From NCBI GenBank assembly GCA_001630475.1, contig KV419410.1, positions 581,955 to 645,954 on the forward strand: a DNA stretch of 64,000 nucleotides, in the 5' to 3' direction. A model generated the notes under the pieces. That model searched no databases, was not told the origin of the DNA, and saw only the letters and a program-made list of their open reading frames with translations. This DNA comes from Sistotremastrum niveocremeum HHB9708 (lineage: Eukaryota; Basidiomycota; Agaricomycetes; Sistotremastrales; Sistotremastraceae). The first letter of the stretch is position 1. Each line of letters opens with the position of its first letter. Position numbers and translations under genes: made by a program. Below, piece after piece: positions 49,169 to 61,778 of this stretch.

Positions 49169-51902
49169 ATGGCCCAGAATATCAGAAAAGCCGACAATTT
49201 ACTGAGAAGAGTTCCTAAAGATGGCGAGATCGTGTATGTATCTTCTACATCGCCTTCAAATCGGATATAAATCCTTGCCCAGTCTACCGCTTGAAGGCCA
49301 ACGAAATATCTTGATTACCTCTGCTCTGCCTTATTGTAATAATGTCCCACATCTTGGCAAGCAATCGTTATTATCATGGGATCACGAGACCTGACTTTCG
49401 ATACAGGAAACATCATTGGGAGCACGTTGAGCGCTGATGTGTTCAGTCGGTATGTGACTCACTTGATGGCAATCGATTTTCTGGTTACGATCTAGGTGTC
49501 CGACAGTTACTCCCGTACGTCCATGGCCACCATCCCAGCAATCCAGATGTTAACCTTGCTTAGGAACAAGAGGCCTTCAAACACTCTACATTTGTGGTAC
49601 CGACGAATACGGTACTGCTACCGAAACTCAAGCGCTGAAAGAGGGTGTTACTCCGAAAGAGTTATGCGACAAATATCACGCCCTACACCGCGCTACCTAT
49701 GAGTGGTTTGAAATTGGGTACGCCATTGCGTTTGAATTGGAACAGATAAGCTGACACTCGTTGCGCTAGTTTCGACTATTTCAGCCGCACTTCAACCGAA
49801 AAGCATACCGAGTAGGATCATGGCTTGTGCGGTTCTCTGGGGTCGTCTCTCATAAGTTTTTCCAGGATCTGCCAAGAGGTTTACATGAACCTGGAGAACA
49901 ACGACTTATTGATCACGAAGAATGATCTCCAAGTCTATTGCGAAGGCTGCTCAAAGTAAGTTGCATGTCGGCATGTTTTACGGTCTAATGTATTCTTTAG
50001 ATTCCTTGCCGATCGCTTCGTCGAAGGGATTTGCCCAAATTGCGGATATAACGTATGGAGTCTATTTCTTCTTGTCTTAATACCCTTCCGACTCGAAACA
50101 TACTAGGATGCTCGAGGAGACCAATGCGATAAATGCTCGAAAACGTTTGATGCCACTGAGCTCATCAAGCCGCGTTGTTTAGTAGATCCTAACCACCACG
50201 TGTCTACGCGCCTCTCTTCCCACAAGTATCTCAGGCTGGATGTTATTCAGCCTCGTACCGAAGAATGGATCAAAAAATCTTGGGCCGCTGGAAAATGGAG
50301 TCCAAACAGTGTCATTAACGCTGATGGAGAGATCATAGACAGTCGTATCAAGAGCGGCCTCAAACCCACTCCAATCACCCGTGATCTGACATGGGGTGTT
50401 CCCGTCCCTCCCAGCGTACAAGAGAGCGACCCTTCCCTGAAAGGAAAAGTTCTGTGTGAGTAGGTTCAGACCTCCGACTTTGTCATGTCTAACCATTGTT
50501 GATTAGATGTTTGGGTGTGTATATGCTTAGTAGTCTGTTCTCTCCTTCCACTCATACTTCGCAGTTTGACGCTTGTCTTGGATATCCATCCATCACAGCC
50601 AACTACACTCCAGAATGGCGGCAATGGTGGTTCAATCCAGAAAACGTGCAGCTTTACCAGTTCATGGGGAAAGACAATGTCTACTTCCATACTGTGTACT
50701 TTCCGTCATATCAAATGGGAGATGGACGACCATGGACAAAATTACACCACGTGTCGACAACAGGTTCGCGACCTTCGTTCGGAGTTGATTTGCCGTCTGA
50801 CGCTTGGGCATCTCAGAATTCTTGAATTATGAAGGTGGAAAGTTTTCCAAGTCTAGAAATCTCGGTGTTTTCGGCCCTGCAGCCAAAGAGACAGGAGTTC
50901 CAGCTTCTGTTTGGAGATACTATCTTCTCGCAACGAGGCCAGAAACTGCGGACTCCATGTTCTCTTGGACGGAATTCGTGAGTTACACGTTCCTTGATTT
51001 TTGGGACGCCTTCCTGATGTTGCTCCTTCCTAGATTGCGGCAAACAACAATGTCCTTCTGAATAAGTGAGTATTGTGAGGCGAAAAGAGGACCAATCTTG
51101 ATCGCTCACTTGAATTCCCAGCTTTGGTAATTTTGTAAACCGAGCGCTCAAATTCGTGGAAGCCAAATTCGAAGGTGTCATTCCGGACAGCAAGGATCCC
51201 GAGGGTCCCCTGCCGCTGGACGATCTAGACAGTGACTTCGTACACGAGGTCAACACCCTCTTGACGACGTTTATCGAATCCATGGATGCTGTCAAGCTGA
51301 GGACAGGATTGCAGACTGTGATGCTCCTATCAGCACGTGGCAATCTTTACCTCCAGCAGGCAGGCCTCGGCAACTCTCTGCTGGCAGAGAACCCTGAGCG
51401 CTGTGCTCAGGTCATCAGTCGGGCGATCAATCTCATCTACCTTTTATCCGCAGCTGTCTACCCTTTCATGCCTTCAGTCTCAGAATCCATCCTAACGCAG
51501 TTGAACGCGCCCGCCCGTCTGATAGCGGGAGAAATTTCCAACGATATTCTTGCGGGCCATAAAATCGGCAAACCTGAGCATCTTTTCAAAAAAATCGACG
51601 AAAAGGGCGCCGAGGGTTGGAAAAAGCGTTTCGGAACTAACGAGCCACTTCCATCCTCCGAACCCCTTAAATCGAAGAAAGCTGCTAAGCGAGAGGCGAC
51701 GGCTACTTCTGCTGCTGCCGTTACCGAGGAGGCGAAGCCTAAAAGTCCGGAGGAGCTAGTCGCAGCGGAGAGAGTGAAAGCTCAGGGCGACATAGTCCGA
51801 AAGCTGAAGGCAGAGAAAGCTAGCGCGGAAGATGTAAAGGAGGCTGTCGCCCTCTTAAATAAGCTCAAGATAGAGGCCAAGGTGCTGGAGGGGTCGACAT
51901 AG
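49169..51902 (+). CDS. MES1: Cytosolic methionyl-tRNA synthetase
   Basis: Charges initiator and elongator tRNA-Met. Fourteen exons: 49169-49233, 49283-49356, 49407-49449, 49507-49514, 49564-49717, 49770-49811, 49866-49955, 50001-50052, 50107-50455, 50507-50514, 50565-50763, 50817-50977, 51034-51065, 51122-51902; 685 residues. HIGH-type signature in [31 protein letters not shown]; zinc/CP cysteines in CEGCSKF, CPNCGYN and [27 protein letters not shown] variant [13 protein letters not shown]. An anticodon-binding domain follows, then a Lys-rich link and a C-terminal WHEP-like helical hairpin ([20 protein letters not shown]) to the stop. Exons 4 and 10 are only 8 nt each, and intron 49357-49406 begins with GC. 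No GST-like N-terminal domain is present. Confidence 0.93.
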
Positions 51903-52164
51903 TGCGAATGAGGGTCTGTAGGGTCTGTAAGGATTTAATATTAAAATAGAGATAAGAGTGCCGGTGCCGAGCGATGCCGAGAATCTCGTGTGCCCCACGA
52001 ACCTGAATGACGACCCTTTGCGGGGAGGCGTGCAACGCGCTGCCTAATCTCATAAATGACCATCATTTAAGCCTTTATCCCATCCCTCCCCGTTCCCGCA
52101 TGTCTTGCTAGAGTGCACCTTATACCTTGCCCTATTCCCAACTATCCCGTCATCCCACATCACA

Positions 52165-54345
52165 ATGACTACACAACAACAGTCTATCCCTAGTCCTGTT
52201 CTCACTGCTAGCTCAGAAACCGATCCTCTCTTGGGACCTGTTAGGAAGATAAGGAAACCTTGGTATCGAGCACGACCACTATGGTATGCCTTTCATTCTA
52301 CAAAGCATCTATTCCTAAATGTCTAAAAGGCTGGTTCCATTTGTCGTCGGCGCGTCCGTCACGGTGCGGGACATTTGCATTGGAAATTTCCTGCCACTTA
52401 TTTATGTGCTTTAGAGAGGGATGACGACAGCGCCTCGAATTGAAGTACTTACGCAACTCGCATGCCGGGCTATCGATCCTATCGATTATAACCATACCTC
52501 CAGCGTGATGGACACGCGACAAGCCTTATCATACCCACAGCCCTTTCCTGTGATATCGCCACTTTCATTTTCCCCTAGAGTTTCAAATATTACTTCACTA
52601 CCTTCTACACCTATCTCTATCTATTCTCCATCCTTGAAATGTCTCAAGGACCCCAAAGTTCAGGCGGGAGCTGCGCGTCTGCAAACCGGTATGAGAATTC
52701 TCGCGTGTTCAAGTTTCAACGTTGAACTGTGTCTCTAGTCATGACTGCTACCATGGGTACCCTTTCTGCACTGACAACCGGATGGTGGGCACGCTTTGGT
52801 GAACGTCATGGCCGCACGAAAGTGCTTGCTGTCGCAGTGTTCGGGTTGTTCTTAACGTATGGGTCCCATATTGACCGTCCCGACACTGCCACCTAATATT
52901 GCCACTAGGGACGTAACTTTTGTCACTGTTTCCACTCACCAAGAAGCTTTGGGAAGCTACGGACACCAACTTCTCATCCTGGGACCTGCCCTGGAAGGAC
53001 TACTCGGCGGATGGTCCACTCTGCAAGGGGCCACCATCTCTTATATTTCAGATTGTACCTCTGATGGATCAAGAGCAAACATCTTCAGTCGATTCCACGG
53101 TGTCTTCTACGTCGGTTTCGCGTTGGGCCCTGCACTCGGAACTCTCATCATGAAGCTATACGACGAAACATCTGACATTTTCTACGTATCTGCGGTTATA
53201 GGTTGCGTAAACCTTATTCTCTGCTGCTTCGTCTTTCCCGAGTCGTTGGACTCCGAGAAATCTCGACAGAGACGCGCTTCCAGCACCAGCGTTAGTAGCA
53301 CCAGTGCATCGCTGTACGAAAACAGCGGTTGGCTGGGAGTGCCGATGAAATTCATTAGCCCTCTCTTTGTCTTTGCCCCTAGAACAAGGGAACATCGCAA
53401 AGGGAAAGATTGGAGTCTGACATTGATCGCCCTCGCCTTGTTTTCATATCTCTTGTCTTTGGTATACTTTCCATGCTTCTGGATCCTTCTGCTTCTCTGA
53501 TCGCCGCCTCTACGCAGGGAATATTTCAAATTCGATATCTTTATGCTACCCACACCTATTCTTGGGGAACTGCCCAAGTCAGTCTTCCAAGAATATCCCT
53601 CAGCTTCATGAATCTGATCCTCCCTAGTTATCTTACTATGTCTCATTTGTTGGAGCGGCTCGGGCCGTCTATCTTCTCCTTGTATTGCCTTGTGCGTGTA
53701 TCATGTTGCTGCATCCTTGCCTGAAACTGACCAAACTCAAGATTTAATCAAGACGTTCAAGCCAACTTCAGATCCAACCAAGAGGGGAACTCCGGCATAC
53801 GATAAAACTATCGCAAAAGAAATGCACTTTGACCTGACAGTGGCGAAATGCTCCTTGATAATCGACATGTTTTCTCATTCCCTGGTGTCATTACTGGATC
53901 CTTCATTCGAAAGACTTTTCGTGGCATTTAGCAGCATGACCTCGCTGGGCAGTGGCGCTGTACCCTCTGTTCATTCCCTAGCCTTGTGTATCTCCCAAAC
54001 GTACCAAGATGCAGGGGGTCCGGGTGCTGTGTTTGGTGCCTTGTCGATGCTCCAGGCAGTCGGAAGCATGATCATTGGGGTAGGTTTCCGATTTACTTTT
54101 TCGTGACTGGTTATTGAATTTGCGTTGAATTGCAGCCCCTTCTCTTCGGGCTGATATTCAGCGAGACTGTTGCGATGTTTCCGAGAGCTATATTCGCCAT
54201 GGCGGCCGTACTACTCGTTATTTCCGTTTCCCTGATGAATTTCGTGCGACCTAGCCGACGGTTGGAGGCTATGATACGGGAGCGCGAGGAATTGGAGAGA
54301 GGACGATCTCGAGTGAGCAAAGATCTGCGGAGCCCGCAGAAATAA
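52165..54345 (+). CDS. Major facilitator superfamily transporter
   Basis: Membrane transporter of unknown substrate, 589 residues. Exons 52165-52283, 52330-52363, 52415-52688, 52739-52856, 52909-53461, 53518-53577, 53628-53691, 53742-54079, 54136-54345. After a polar N-terminus (SETDPLLGPVRK) the first helix begins at LVPFVVGASV. The MFS loop 2-3 motif is visible as GWWARFGERHGRTKVLA, and GPALGTLIMKLYD is the motif-C-like helix 5 region. A long cytoplasmic loop lies at ~330-380 (Ser-rich, KSRQRRASSTS). The second half has SYYVSFVGAARAVYLLLVLP and later helices. The tail is charged (RERERSRVSK-like). It resembles fungal drug/solute MFS of the tetracycline-resistance-protein type, without substrate evidence. 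Confidence 0.85.
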
Positions 54346-54548
54346 TCGGTCCTTCCACACTTGTATTAGTATTTGTAGAGTGTTTATTTTATATAATTAG
54401 GATTTACTGTAGTTACATGTTGTTCAAGTTTGATCGGCGCGGGTCCTTTTTTGCCGCGAATCTGATTCAGTCTCCGAATCCTGAGGTCGGTCCTGGTACC
54501 CGTCATCAAAGGAGACTCCGCGAAGGTCTCGTCGTTCGTCTCGGGACT

Positions 54549-55707
54549 ATGATGAGCAATGGGACATATGAGAACGCCCAGGCTGGTCCCTCCTCCCCCA
54601 CGGTCTTTCTTCCTCAAAACGGTGCAGAGTTTTCAGTGGCTCTGATAGGCGGTCACACTGACTTTCTTGAATTGTCAAATAGCTTCACAACCTCAGTCAT
54701 CCCTCCTCTCATCCACTAACGATCTCATTGCTCGTTTCAACCTACTTCCTGCATATGATAAATATGTCCGAAGCTTCGGTTACAATGACCCGGTCAATCA
54801 AACCAGTGCGGAGACTCGACAGTCTCCAAGCGCTAAGGGGAAAGGAAAAGAGTTGTCGAGGGATCGTGTATCACAACGACAAGGAAAAAGTCCGGAGAAC
54901 CGCATGGATTTGGACGAGGATGGAGAGAGTGGCTCGAAGAAGAAGAAGTCGAAGGAGGGTTCATATAAACACCTGATCAAAGGCATAGTTGGTACGTCGC
55001 GTGTCTGGTCTCCCTCTGGCTTTGGGTCTTACAAGGCATCTCTGCCTCGTTAGGGAAACACTCGCTCAAAAAGGACGACTATTTGACTACGCTTATACAA
55101 GTTCCCCCGAAACAAAAGATCGATATCCAGGAGTTTGACGCGAATACACAGACACAGGCTTTCTTCGTGTCACTCGATGGATTGAAAGGGGTGCGTTCAC
55201 GCTCAGTCAACCATCAATGAGGTCCAGATTCTGATTCTGAATTTTCTGACGCAGTATAATCCCCATGCCCTGATACAAGAGTCCGACCAGGCTCGTGAAG
55301 ACCGAAAGCGAAGGAAAGAAGCTCGCAAAGCTCAGCGAAGCCAGTTATCTTCCATTGCAACGCCAGGAACGTTCCCTGCCACTCCTGGTCAAGGAGCAAG
55401 TTCCCTGGCCACTCCAGCAGCAGGGACACCTGGCATGCCATATTCTGTTCCCACTCCGGCTCTCACACCCGTCGCCGTCCAGAGACGGCCATCCTCAGAC
55501 GGAAACCCCGTTAACGGCTTGCCTACCCCACGTTTTGCCACTGCGTCGCCTGTGCCAAATATCCGAGGCGTAAAGAGAGAGCGCGACGGTTTTACAGCAC
55601 ATTCGCCAACGGCCATGAACGGGAGTTTTCGCTCACTCGATCGAGCTCCGAAAAAACGACGCATCGATCACCAACCTCAACAACAGCCCACTCCCCTTCC
55701 AATATGA
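54549..55707 (+). CDS. MED19: Mediator subunit 19 (Rox3)
   Basis: Head-module subunit of Mediator. Exons 54549-54621, 54683-54991, 55054-55190, 55255-55707; 323 residues. The family core is SSTNDLIARFNLLPAYDKYV followed after a basic linker by YKHLIKGIVGKHSLKKDDY and LTTLIQVPPKQK, the Rox3/Med19 signature. After DANTQTQAFFVSLDGLKG the C-terminal half is Pro/Ala/Ser/Thr-rich with a basic nuclear motif (RAPKKRRIDH). Either of two adjacent ATGs (54549, 54552) can start it; the frame is open further upstream into the flank of the MFS gene. The MFS stop lies only about 200 bp upstream. Confidence 0.87.
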
Positions 55708-56301
55708 CACAATTGTCTTGGGTCTTTCCGACTGGCTGTCAAGACTGGCGTTTTTGGCGCGTCTAGATTATAGTTTCACTATTATTATGCTTCCCGAGCA
55801 CCCTGCATATCCGGTTTTCATCCATTCTTGCATATACTCGGTTCACGACCATCTTGGTCTCTACATGTTACGCTTCAACTCATTATCAGCATTATCATAA
55901 TCATCCTCATCACCAGCATTACCACCAGCATCACCGTCTTCGCTATCTTGCTTACGGATCAATTCATAGCTCGCCTTCTGTAGTTATCAACTTCGTCATA
56001 GTGCGTTTGTATTCTTTGTGGCGAGGTAGGGATATCAGGAATTCATCGCATCTGGCAGCTCTAGCGTCGCTTCCTCGACTTCCTCAACGCGTTTTGGGCG
56101 CTGATACAGCTCTCAGCTCTGTCTGACACCTGTAATTCAGGCTGAGAAAAGCTCGACTGGTCGTACAATACCTCTTATTATCATGTAGCATAGTATTTGC
56201 GAGCCACGATACCACCAGAAGACGTAATCGGCCGCAGCGTCTAATCGAGTCATTCTGGAACTAACTGCAGCTGCGCAAGACGAGCATCTCGTTTTGACTG
56301 C
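55708..56301. other. Intergenic region with CAT/CAC-rich low complexity
   Basis: About 590 bp between MED19 and the CS-domain gene. Around 55885-55940 there is a CAT/CAC-rich low-complexity run (repeats of CATCACCAGCATTACCACC type). Short open frames on both strands are not supported. Confidence 0.5.
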
Positions 56302-57952
56302 ATGCTTGAGGATTCTCTGGATAGGCAAGGCGGATATTCGTGGCATCAGGTAATTCGAGATTGCGTTGAAACGTGGTTTCCTGTGTTGACCACCTCAAGG
56401 CGCATGACCAGGCAACTGTGCTCTTCCTCGTCCCATATGAGACGGCCCACGAAGATGTCGTCGTGAGATTCTGTTTAGCTCTGAGCGCGATTTTCAAATT
56501 GAGAACGACTCCAGGTCCGCTTAGATCAGAACTTCATCGTTGCCGGAGTACGGGATCAAATTGCGATAGTCAAGGTACGACGACGCACGAGTCTAACTTT
56601 AATGATGATCGACGCTGATAATTCTTGAGGGTCGCTTATACGGAAATGTTCTTGCATCGTCATCGTGGCAATTGGAAGCTCGTTCACCTATTCAGCATCC
56701 TAGAGAACGTACCACCTCGACTACCTCGACTACCTCCAACCACTCGTCATTTGCTTTCATTTCATCTGAAGTCGAAATATCAAGTAGTTTTGCAGCTTCG
56801 TTGGCAAGCGGACGAGCTTCTGTAGCAGACGACTACATCGATCATGCTCGCTCGACTGGGCGGTCGACGCCGTCTTCAACACCTGTCCTTCCAAAGCATC
56901 GGTCCATTCCTGGATCACCAGCCGTCATGGCACCCTCCTCCTTGACATCATCCTTCTCTTCTGTGGAATCGTTGCCAGTAAATCGCCAGGGACGCTTATT
57001 GACACTGTACTTGGAGAAGGCAGAGTCAGCTATCTGGCCATGTCTGATCACTGGACCCGTTCCCGCATCTATAGCACGTCCTTTACCCGGCCCTCCAGGT
57101 ACTTTTGATTCGTCCATAGAGGAAGCATATAATATGGATGCCACAAGTCTTACTTTGAGGGCCGTGGAATTACTGGATGTGAAGAACGATAAAGACGAGG
57201 GGTTTGAATTCTTCATGTAAGTATTGATTTCTTGTAAGAGTATAATATTGACAAGTGAGAATTGCAGTCGTGCCTGGCACCAAGCTCACAACCCTATTTC
57301 GACTCTACGACTCGCGGAGATATTTCTCCCTGTCTCAGAACCGGTGCATCTGACCTTCGACGACGATCCAGAGAAAGGTAGCAGCGCTTACTACCTCAAC
57401 AGGTTGGGCGGCCTCCCTGGCTTGGCAAGGCTCTATCTTGAGGCTGGACTTTTGTATCTGGAAGGTGGGGCATCTGCCTTTCTTTCATCGACGTCAACGC
57501 TTGCACTTTCTTCCCTTCGTCACTCCCCGACCTCCTCAGTGGAAATTGACAGTGAGGCCATGCGATGGCGTCGAGATCGTGAGATGGCCCGGAAGCTCTT
57601 CCACCGCGCCAGAAGTCTCGACCCTCATCTTGACGTCCCTATCTTACCGCCCGACAGCGATCCCTCGGCTGTCAGCGAGCGCGATGGCGACGCTGCAGAC
57701 TTGCGTATGCCCACAGTAGACATCCTGAACAATGAGTCGCAGGAGATCGAGAAGGATTGGCCGCGAAGGCGGAAAAGCAAGGTTGAACAGGTGGGTGTGG
57801 ACCAGGCCCAACGCGGCCATGAATATCAGCAAGCTGAAGACAATTGGTATGTCTACATTCCTGGCCTTGTCGGTGCTGGCACCGCTCTTGTTCTTGTTGG
57901 CATCGTTGGTGTACTCAGTTTCGGTCCATGGAGAAAGACACAGAACTCTTGA
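56302..57952 (+). CDS. CS-domain (p23/NudC-like) tail-anchored membrane protein
   Basis: Protein with an N-terminal CS domain, the fold of Hsp90 co-chaperones p23 and NudC, and a C-terminal membrane anchor. Exons 56302-56349, 56400-56462, 56515-56574, 56630-57216, 57268-57952; 480 residues. The domain opens GGYSWHQAHDQATVLFLVPY, then TAHEDVVVRLDQNFIVAGVR, and closes with KGRLYGNVLASSSWQLEA. A Ser/Pro-rich linker follows, then a helical region with TPR-like features (FEFFIRAWHQAHNPISTLRL; RLYLEAGLLYLEGGASAFL; REMARKLFHRARSLDP). The last segment is the anchor YIPGLVGAGTALVLVGIVG plus a short cytosolic end. Function is not known to me. The first three exons were found by splicing together short frames and all keep phase 0. 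Confidence 0.8.
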
Positions 57953-58026
57953 TGTATATTAACTTCATGTATTCATGCAAACATTCTATGGCTATGTTGT
58001 AAAACAAGGATTGCATGGCTACTTCA

Positions 58027-59672
58027 TCACTCAGCTGGGAGCAAAAACTCTTCTATGGCCTGAGGTATTGGAGCAGATATTGGATCAGAATTTGAGACCA
58101 GAGAACTAGATCTAGGGGTGAGACTGGTCCAGACGGGTAGATTCAAGATAGTATTCGATGTCGCCATGGATGTACGGCTGTTGGGGCTACTAAGAGTAGT
58201 GTGGCAGGGGTAACACAAGTGTCGGCCCAAGGATGATGATGATGCTTCGAAGTGAGGATTCTCTTCTAAAGTAGCTGAACGTTCTCGAATGGCAATTCGG
58301 TGCTTCCATGCGTCTATACCATCTTGGATTGGTCTTCGACACAGTCGGCATTGCTGGGCAACGATCTCTGAGGAGCTCTTAGCCTCGACTTTCGCGCACG
58401 TCTTTGTGATCGCAGACACTGTGGATGGATAATGACGGTCAAGACCAAAAATGAATGCTGATCACAAGACTGAGCAGCTAGTCATAATTCGCAGAAAGAA
58501 AATCTAGATCCTACCTCTTGTTTGTTCCTTTATGCCCGACAAAGTGGTTGGCCGCTGGCGGCCAGGAACGTCGAGGCCCGACCACCATGCATAGTACGCC
58601 ACTTCCTTGGCACTTGTATCACGTAGAGGCCGAATGATCCGAATGCCATCCAATACCTCCTCCTGTTCCTCGTGTACGTGATAGCCGCCGCCTTGGGAGA
58701 CGCAGTTAATCAGCCCGACTGACAACGACGTAAGCGAAGTGCCCATGAGTAGGTGACTGGATCGCGTCCAAGATGCCAGGTGCACTAGGATAGCCCGAAT
58801 AAAAAGATCAATGGAAGCAGTAATTGAAGTCGAGGTGGGAAGCGACGACAGGTACTTCTGAAAGGATGCCACTGGATCATCGTGCAATAACGAAGAGGAG
58901 AAGGGCAGATCTATCCTTCAGGATAAGTTGAAACCCGTGGTGAGGAAGAGAAATTATGACCGCTGTCTTTAAGATCAACGCTTGAGCTGTCCACATTTGA
59001 TCCTCCCGTGGATGTCCACCAGTCTCTGTCGAATACGCTCTCAATTCTGGCTGAGATCATCTCGACTTCTGGATATCTCTGTTTCAGGCTTTGAATCTGG
59101 GTCCCCAGATCACGCATCTATCAATTCGTCAACCGACAGTACGCTAGAGAACACTTGCAGAAACAGACTTCATCCTTTTCAGGATACACTGCGCTGAGGT
59201 CCACGAATACGATGTAGACTTGCGGCCAGATTTTCTGACGATGCATACGACCAACGGGCGATGTATCGGTGAGATACGTGGAGTATATCAGATCGAGGAG
59301 AGCCACAGAACCCATGCCCCCTGAAAGGGCAAGAGTAAGATTGCCCGATGCTTTCAGTTTGGTGCGAGAGCTGAGTGGGTCAGCATTGATGTAGGGCTCC
59401 AGTCCTCTGCGAAATTTCAGCCGGATGAAGGAAAAGAAACACTCTCTGTAGGGATGATGCTCTGTGAGGCATTATAATATTAATGGATGCTCGTCTTACT
59501 TGCAATAGACAGCATGTCGAATTGTAATCTTGCCTTTGCTCGTCTTGCATTTGATACAGGTGCCTTTTTGAAGGTGTTTCGGGGAGCCTGGAAGGCCGTC
59601 AGGTTATGCGTATGGGAGATAGACTTGTCACGGACGAATCATCCGTGCACTAGAAGGATCTTCGCAAGACAT
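58027..59672 (-). CDS. NCS2: Cytoplasmic tRNA 2-thiolation protein 2 (Ctu2/Ncs2)
   Basis: Partner of Ctu1/Ncs6 in thiolation of wobble U34, downstream of Uba4 and Urm1. Minus-strand exons: 59636-59672, 59500-59587, 59169-59445, 58961-59117, 58515-58910, 58027-58418; 448 residues. The N-terminus holds CIKCKTSKGKITIRHAVYCK. The PP-loop-like ATPase fold is NLTLALSGGMGSVALLDLI, and GTSLTSLSVGLI is the second conserved segment. The C-terminal cysteine pairs are CRLCRRPI and HLCYPCHTTL. As in other Ctu2 proteins the PP-loop reads SGGMGS, lacking part of the catalytic SGGxDS motif, consistent with a non-catalytic partner. The first donor (GTCCGT) and the one at 58960 are weak but frame-preserving. 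Confidence 0.88.
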
Positions 59673-59854
59673 CGTCGTCGTTTGGCAGAGAAAGCGGCAG
59701 CAAAAAGTAATTCCACGTGACCAGATTAGGGCAGGGCCATGTTTTCGGAACGAATCGCTCAGCCAGGACGGTTGAGGTCAACCAGCGTGTAAACTGGCGA
59801 GTCGACGTCTTCTGCTGCTACCTGTGACACTGTCGTTCTCTCCTGTTGGCCTAC

Positions 59855-61778
59855 ATGCAGACTTCAATGCATCTCCCGATGCACCATATGTACCGGTCGA
59901 CCATGTCGGGAATCACTGTCACTACGAACGAAACGGCTACTCCATCGGCCCCTCGCAAACGCAAGCGACCAAATCAGAATACGTACCCAATAGCTTGGAG
60001 TGAGGTCAAAGAGATAGATCCTCATGGAAGAACTCGTGAAGTTATCGTGATTGAAGACACTCCTCCTCCGACTCCCCATTCCCCTACGACCTCGATACGA
60101 AGTGCTGTGTTCAACACCAGCTCTTCGTACATCCCTCCCATTAGAACGCGTGCCCAAGCAGCAGCGGCAGCTGTCAATACAGCCTCTATGTCTGCTGCAG
60201 CACCACCTACCAGGAAACGGAAACGAGAGCAACAAGAAGACGGAGAGGTGACGGGATCCCATGTCAAGAGAGCCTATGTGCCCAATGCAACCGCGCCAAC
60301 ATCGTTTCCTAGTGGCAGTGCGGCTACTGCGCCCACTGACGAGGTATGTCTCCCCGATTTCTGGGAATGTTTCGCAAAAGTGACTTCATACTTTCCGCAG
60401 GCTGCAAAAACGCCTGGTTCTTCCCAAGCTTCGACCAAAGCCCCTTCTTGCGACGATAAAGAAGGGCACTACATCGTGGCCGTCGACGATGTCATTTACG
60501 ACCGATGTCAGTTTTGATTGCGACACTCTGAACGTAATTAATCGGATCATATCAGATAGGACGGTCAGACTCTTGGGACAAGGCACCTTTGGCAAAGTGG
60601 TGGAGGCGGTCGATACGCACACAGGGCGGAGTGTTGCTGTGAAGATCATCCGAGCAATTCCAAAATACCGAGATGCGAGCAAAATTGAGGTCCGTGTTCT
60701 TAACAAACTCAAAGAGCGCGATCCTTTAAATAAACAGTGAGTACTTCTCAGGTGTGGATCGACCGTCGAGCTCAGTGGACTCTGGTATCACAGCAACTGC
60801 ATCCATTTATTGGACTGGTTCGATCATCGGAATCACATCTGTCTCGTATCCGAATTGTTGGGTATATGTGTCTATGATTTCCTCAAGGACAACGATTTCC
60901 AACCCTTTTCACGTCGGCATATCCACGCTTTCGCCAAGCAATTATTGGATAGCGTTGCATGTGAGCCTGATCGCATACACTTTCCCCCAAGTCCCTCACT
61001 TTTATTAGTTTTGCACGACCTGCGACTCGTTCACACTGATCTCAAACCTGAAAATATCCTGCTTGTGGATAGCACCTACACGAACGCTCCCCTCTCCCCG
61101 TACCAAAAGGTGTGCAACTTGTGCGTTATATTTGTGCTCTGCTGATTGCGATAGGGTTCACGCAATGGACCACCGAAAACCAAACGGATTTTACGATCTA
61201 CGGCCATACGGTTAATCGATTTTGGCAGTGCAACATTTGAAGACGAATATCATTCCACTGTTGTATCTACGCGACACTACCGTGCGCCGGAGATTATTCT
61301 TGGTGAGTCTCATGAGTTTGCTCGACAACCGATTTCTGACTTTTCCGCCTTGGGAGGCCTCGGCTGGTCATATCCATGTGATGCTTTCTCCCTTGGTTGC
61401 ATACTTGTGGAATTCTTCACAGGAGTAGCTCTTTTCCAGACCCATGACAACCTCGAACACTTGGCTATGATGGAGAATGTCATGGGGAAATTGCCGGAGC
61501 GATTTGCTCGCGCCGGGGCCAAATCAAAACCCGAATTCTTCAAGGAAGGGGCGAAACTGGACTGGCCGAAAGCTAAGGCAACAAGACAGAGTAAAAAGGA
61601 TGTCCGTGCAACAAAGAGTCTTGCTGAGATTATACCACCTATACATGGTGACCCCTCGAGCCGTGCCTTTCTAGACCTTGTCAAACAACTTTTAACATTT
61701 GATCCTGCACAGCGTATAACGGTGCGGGATGCTCTTAGCCATCCCTATTTCACATTGCATGAACCTCTGGACCCTTGA
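59855..61778 (+). CDS. LAMMER (CLK/Lkh1-type) dual-specificity kinase
   Basis: Kinase of the CLK/LAMMER group, expected to phosphorylate SR splicing proteins. Exons 59855-60343, 60401-60506, 60556-60736, 60794-60960, 61009-61109, 61155-61302, 61357-61778; 537 residues. The disordered N-terminus has basic PRKRKRPNQ and TRKRKREQQ nuclear signals. Kinase domain: VRLLGQGTFGKVVEAVD, Lys in SVAVKIIRAIPKY, catalytic loop VHTDLKPENILL, DFGSATFEDEYHSTVVSTRH, APEIILGLGWSYPCDAFSLG. The diagnostic LAMMER motif appears as EHLAMMENVMG. It ends PYFTLHEPLDP. Several ATGs lie near the start; 59855 is the first in frame. Confidence 0.92.
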
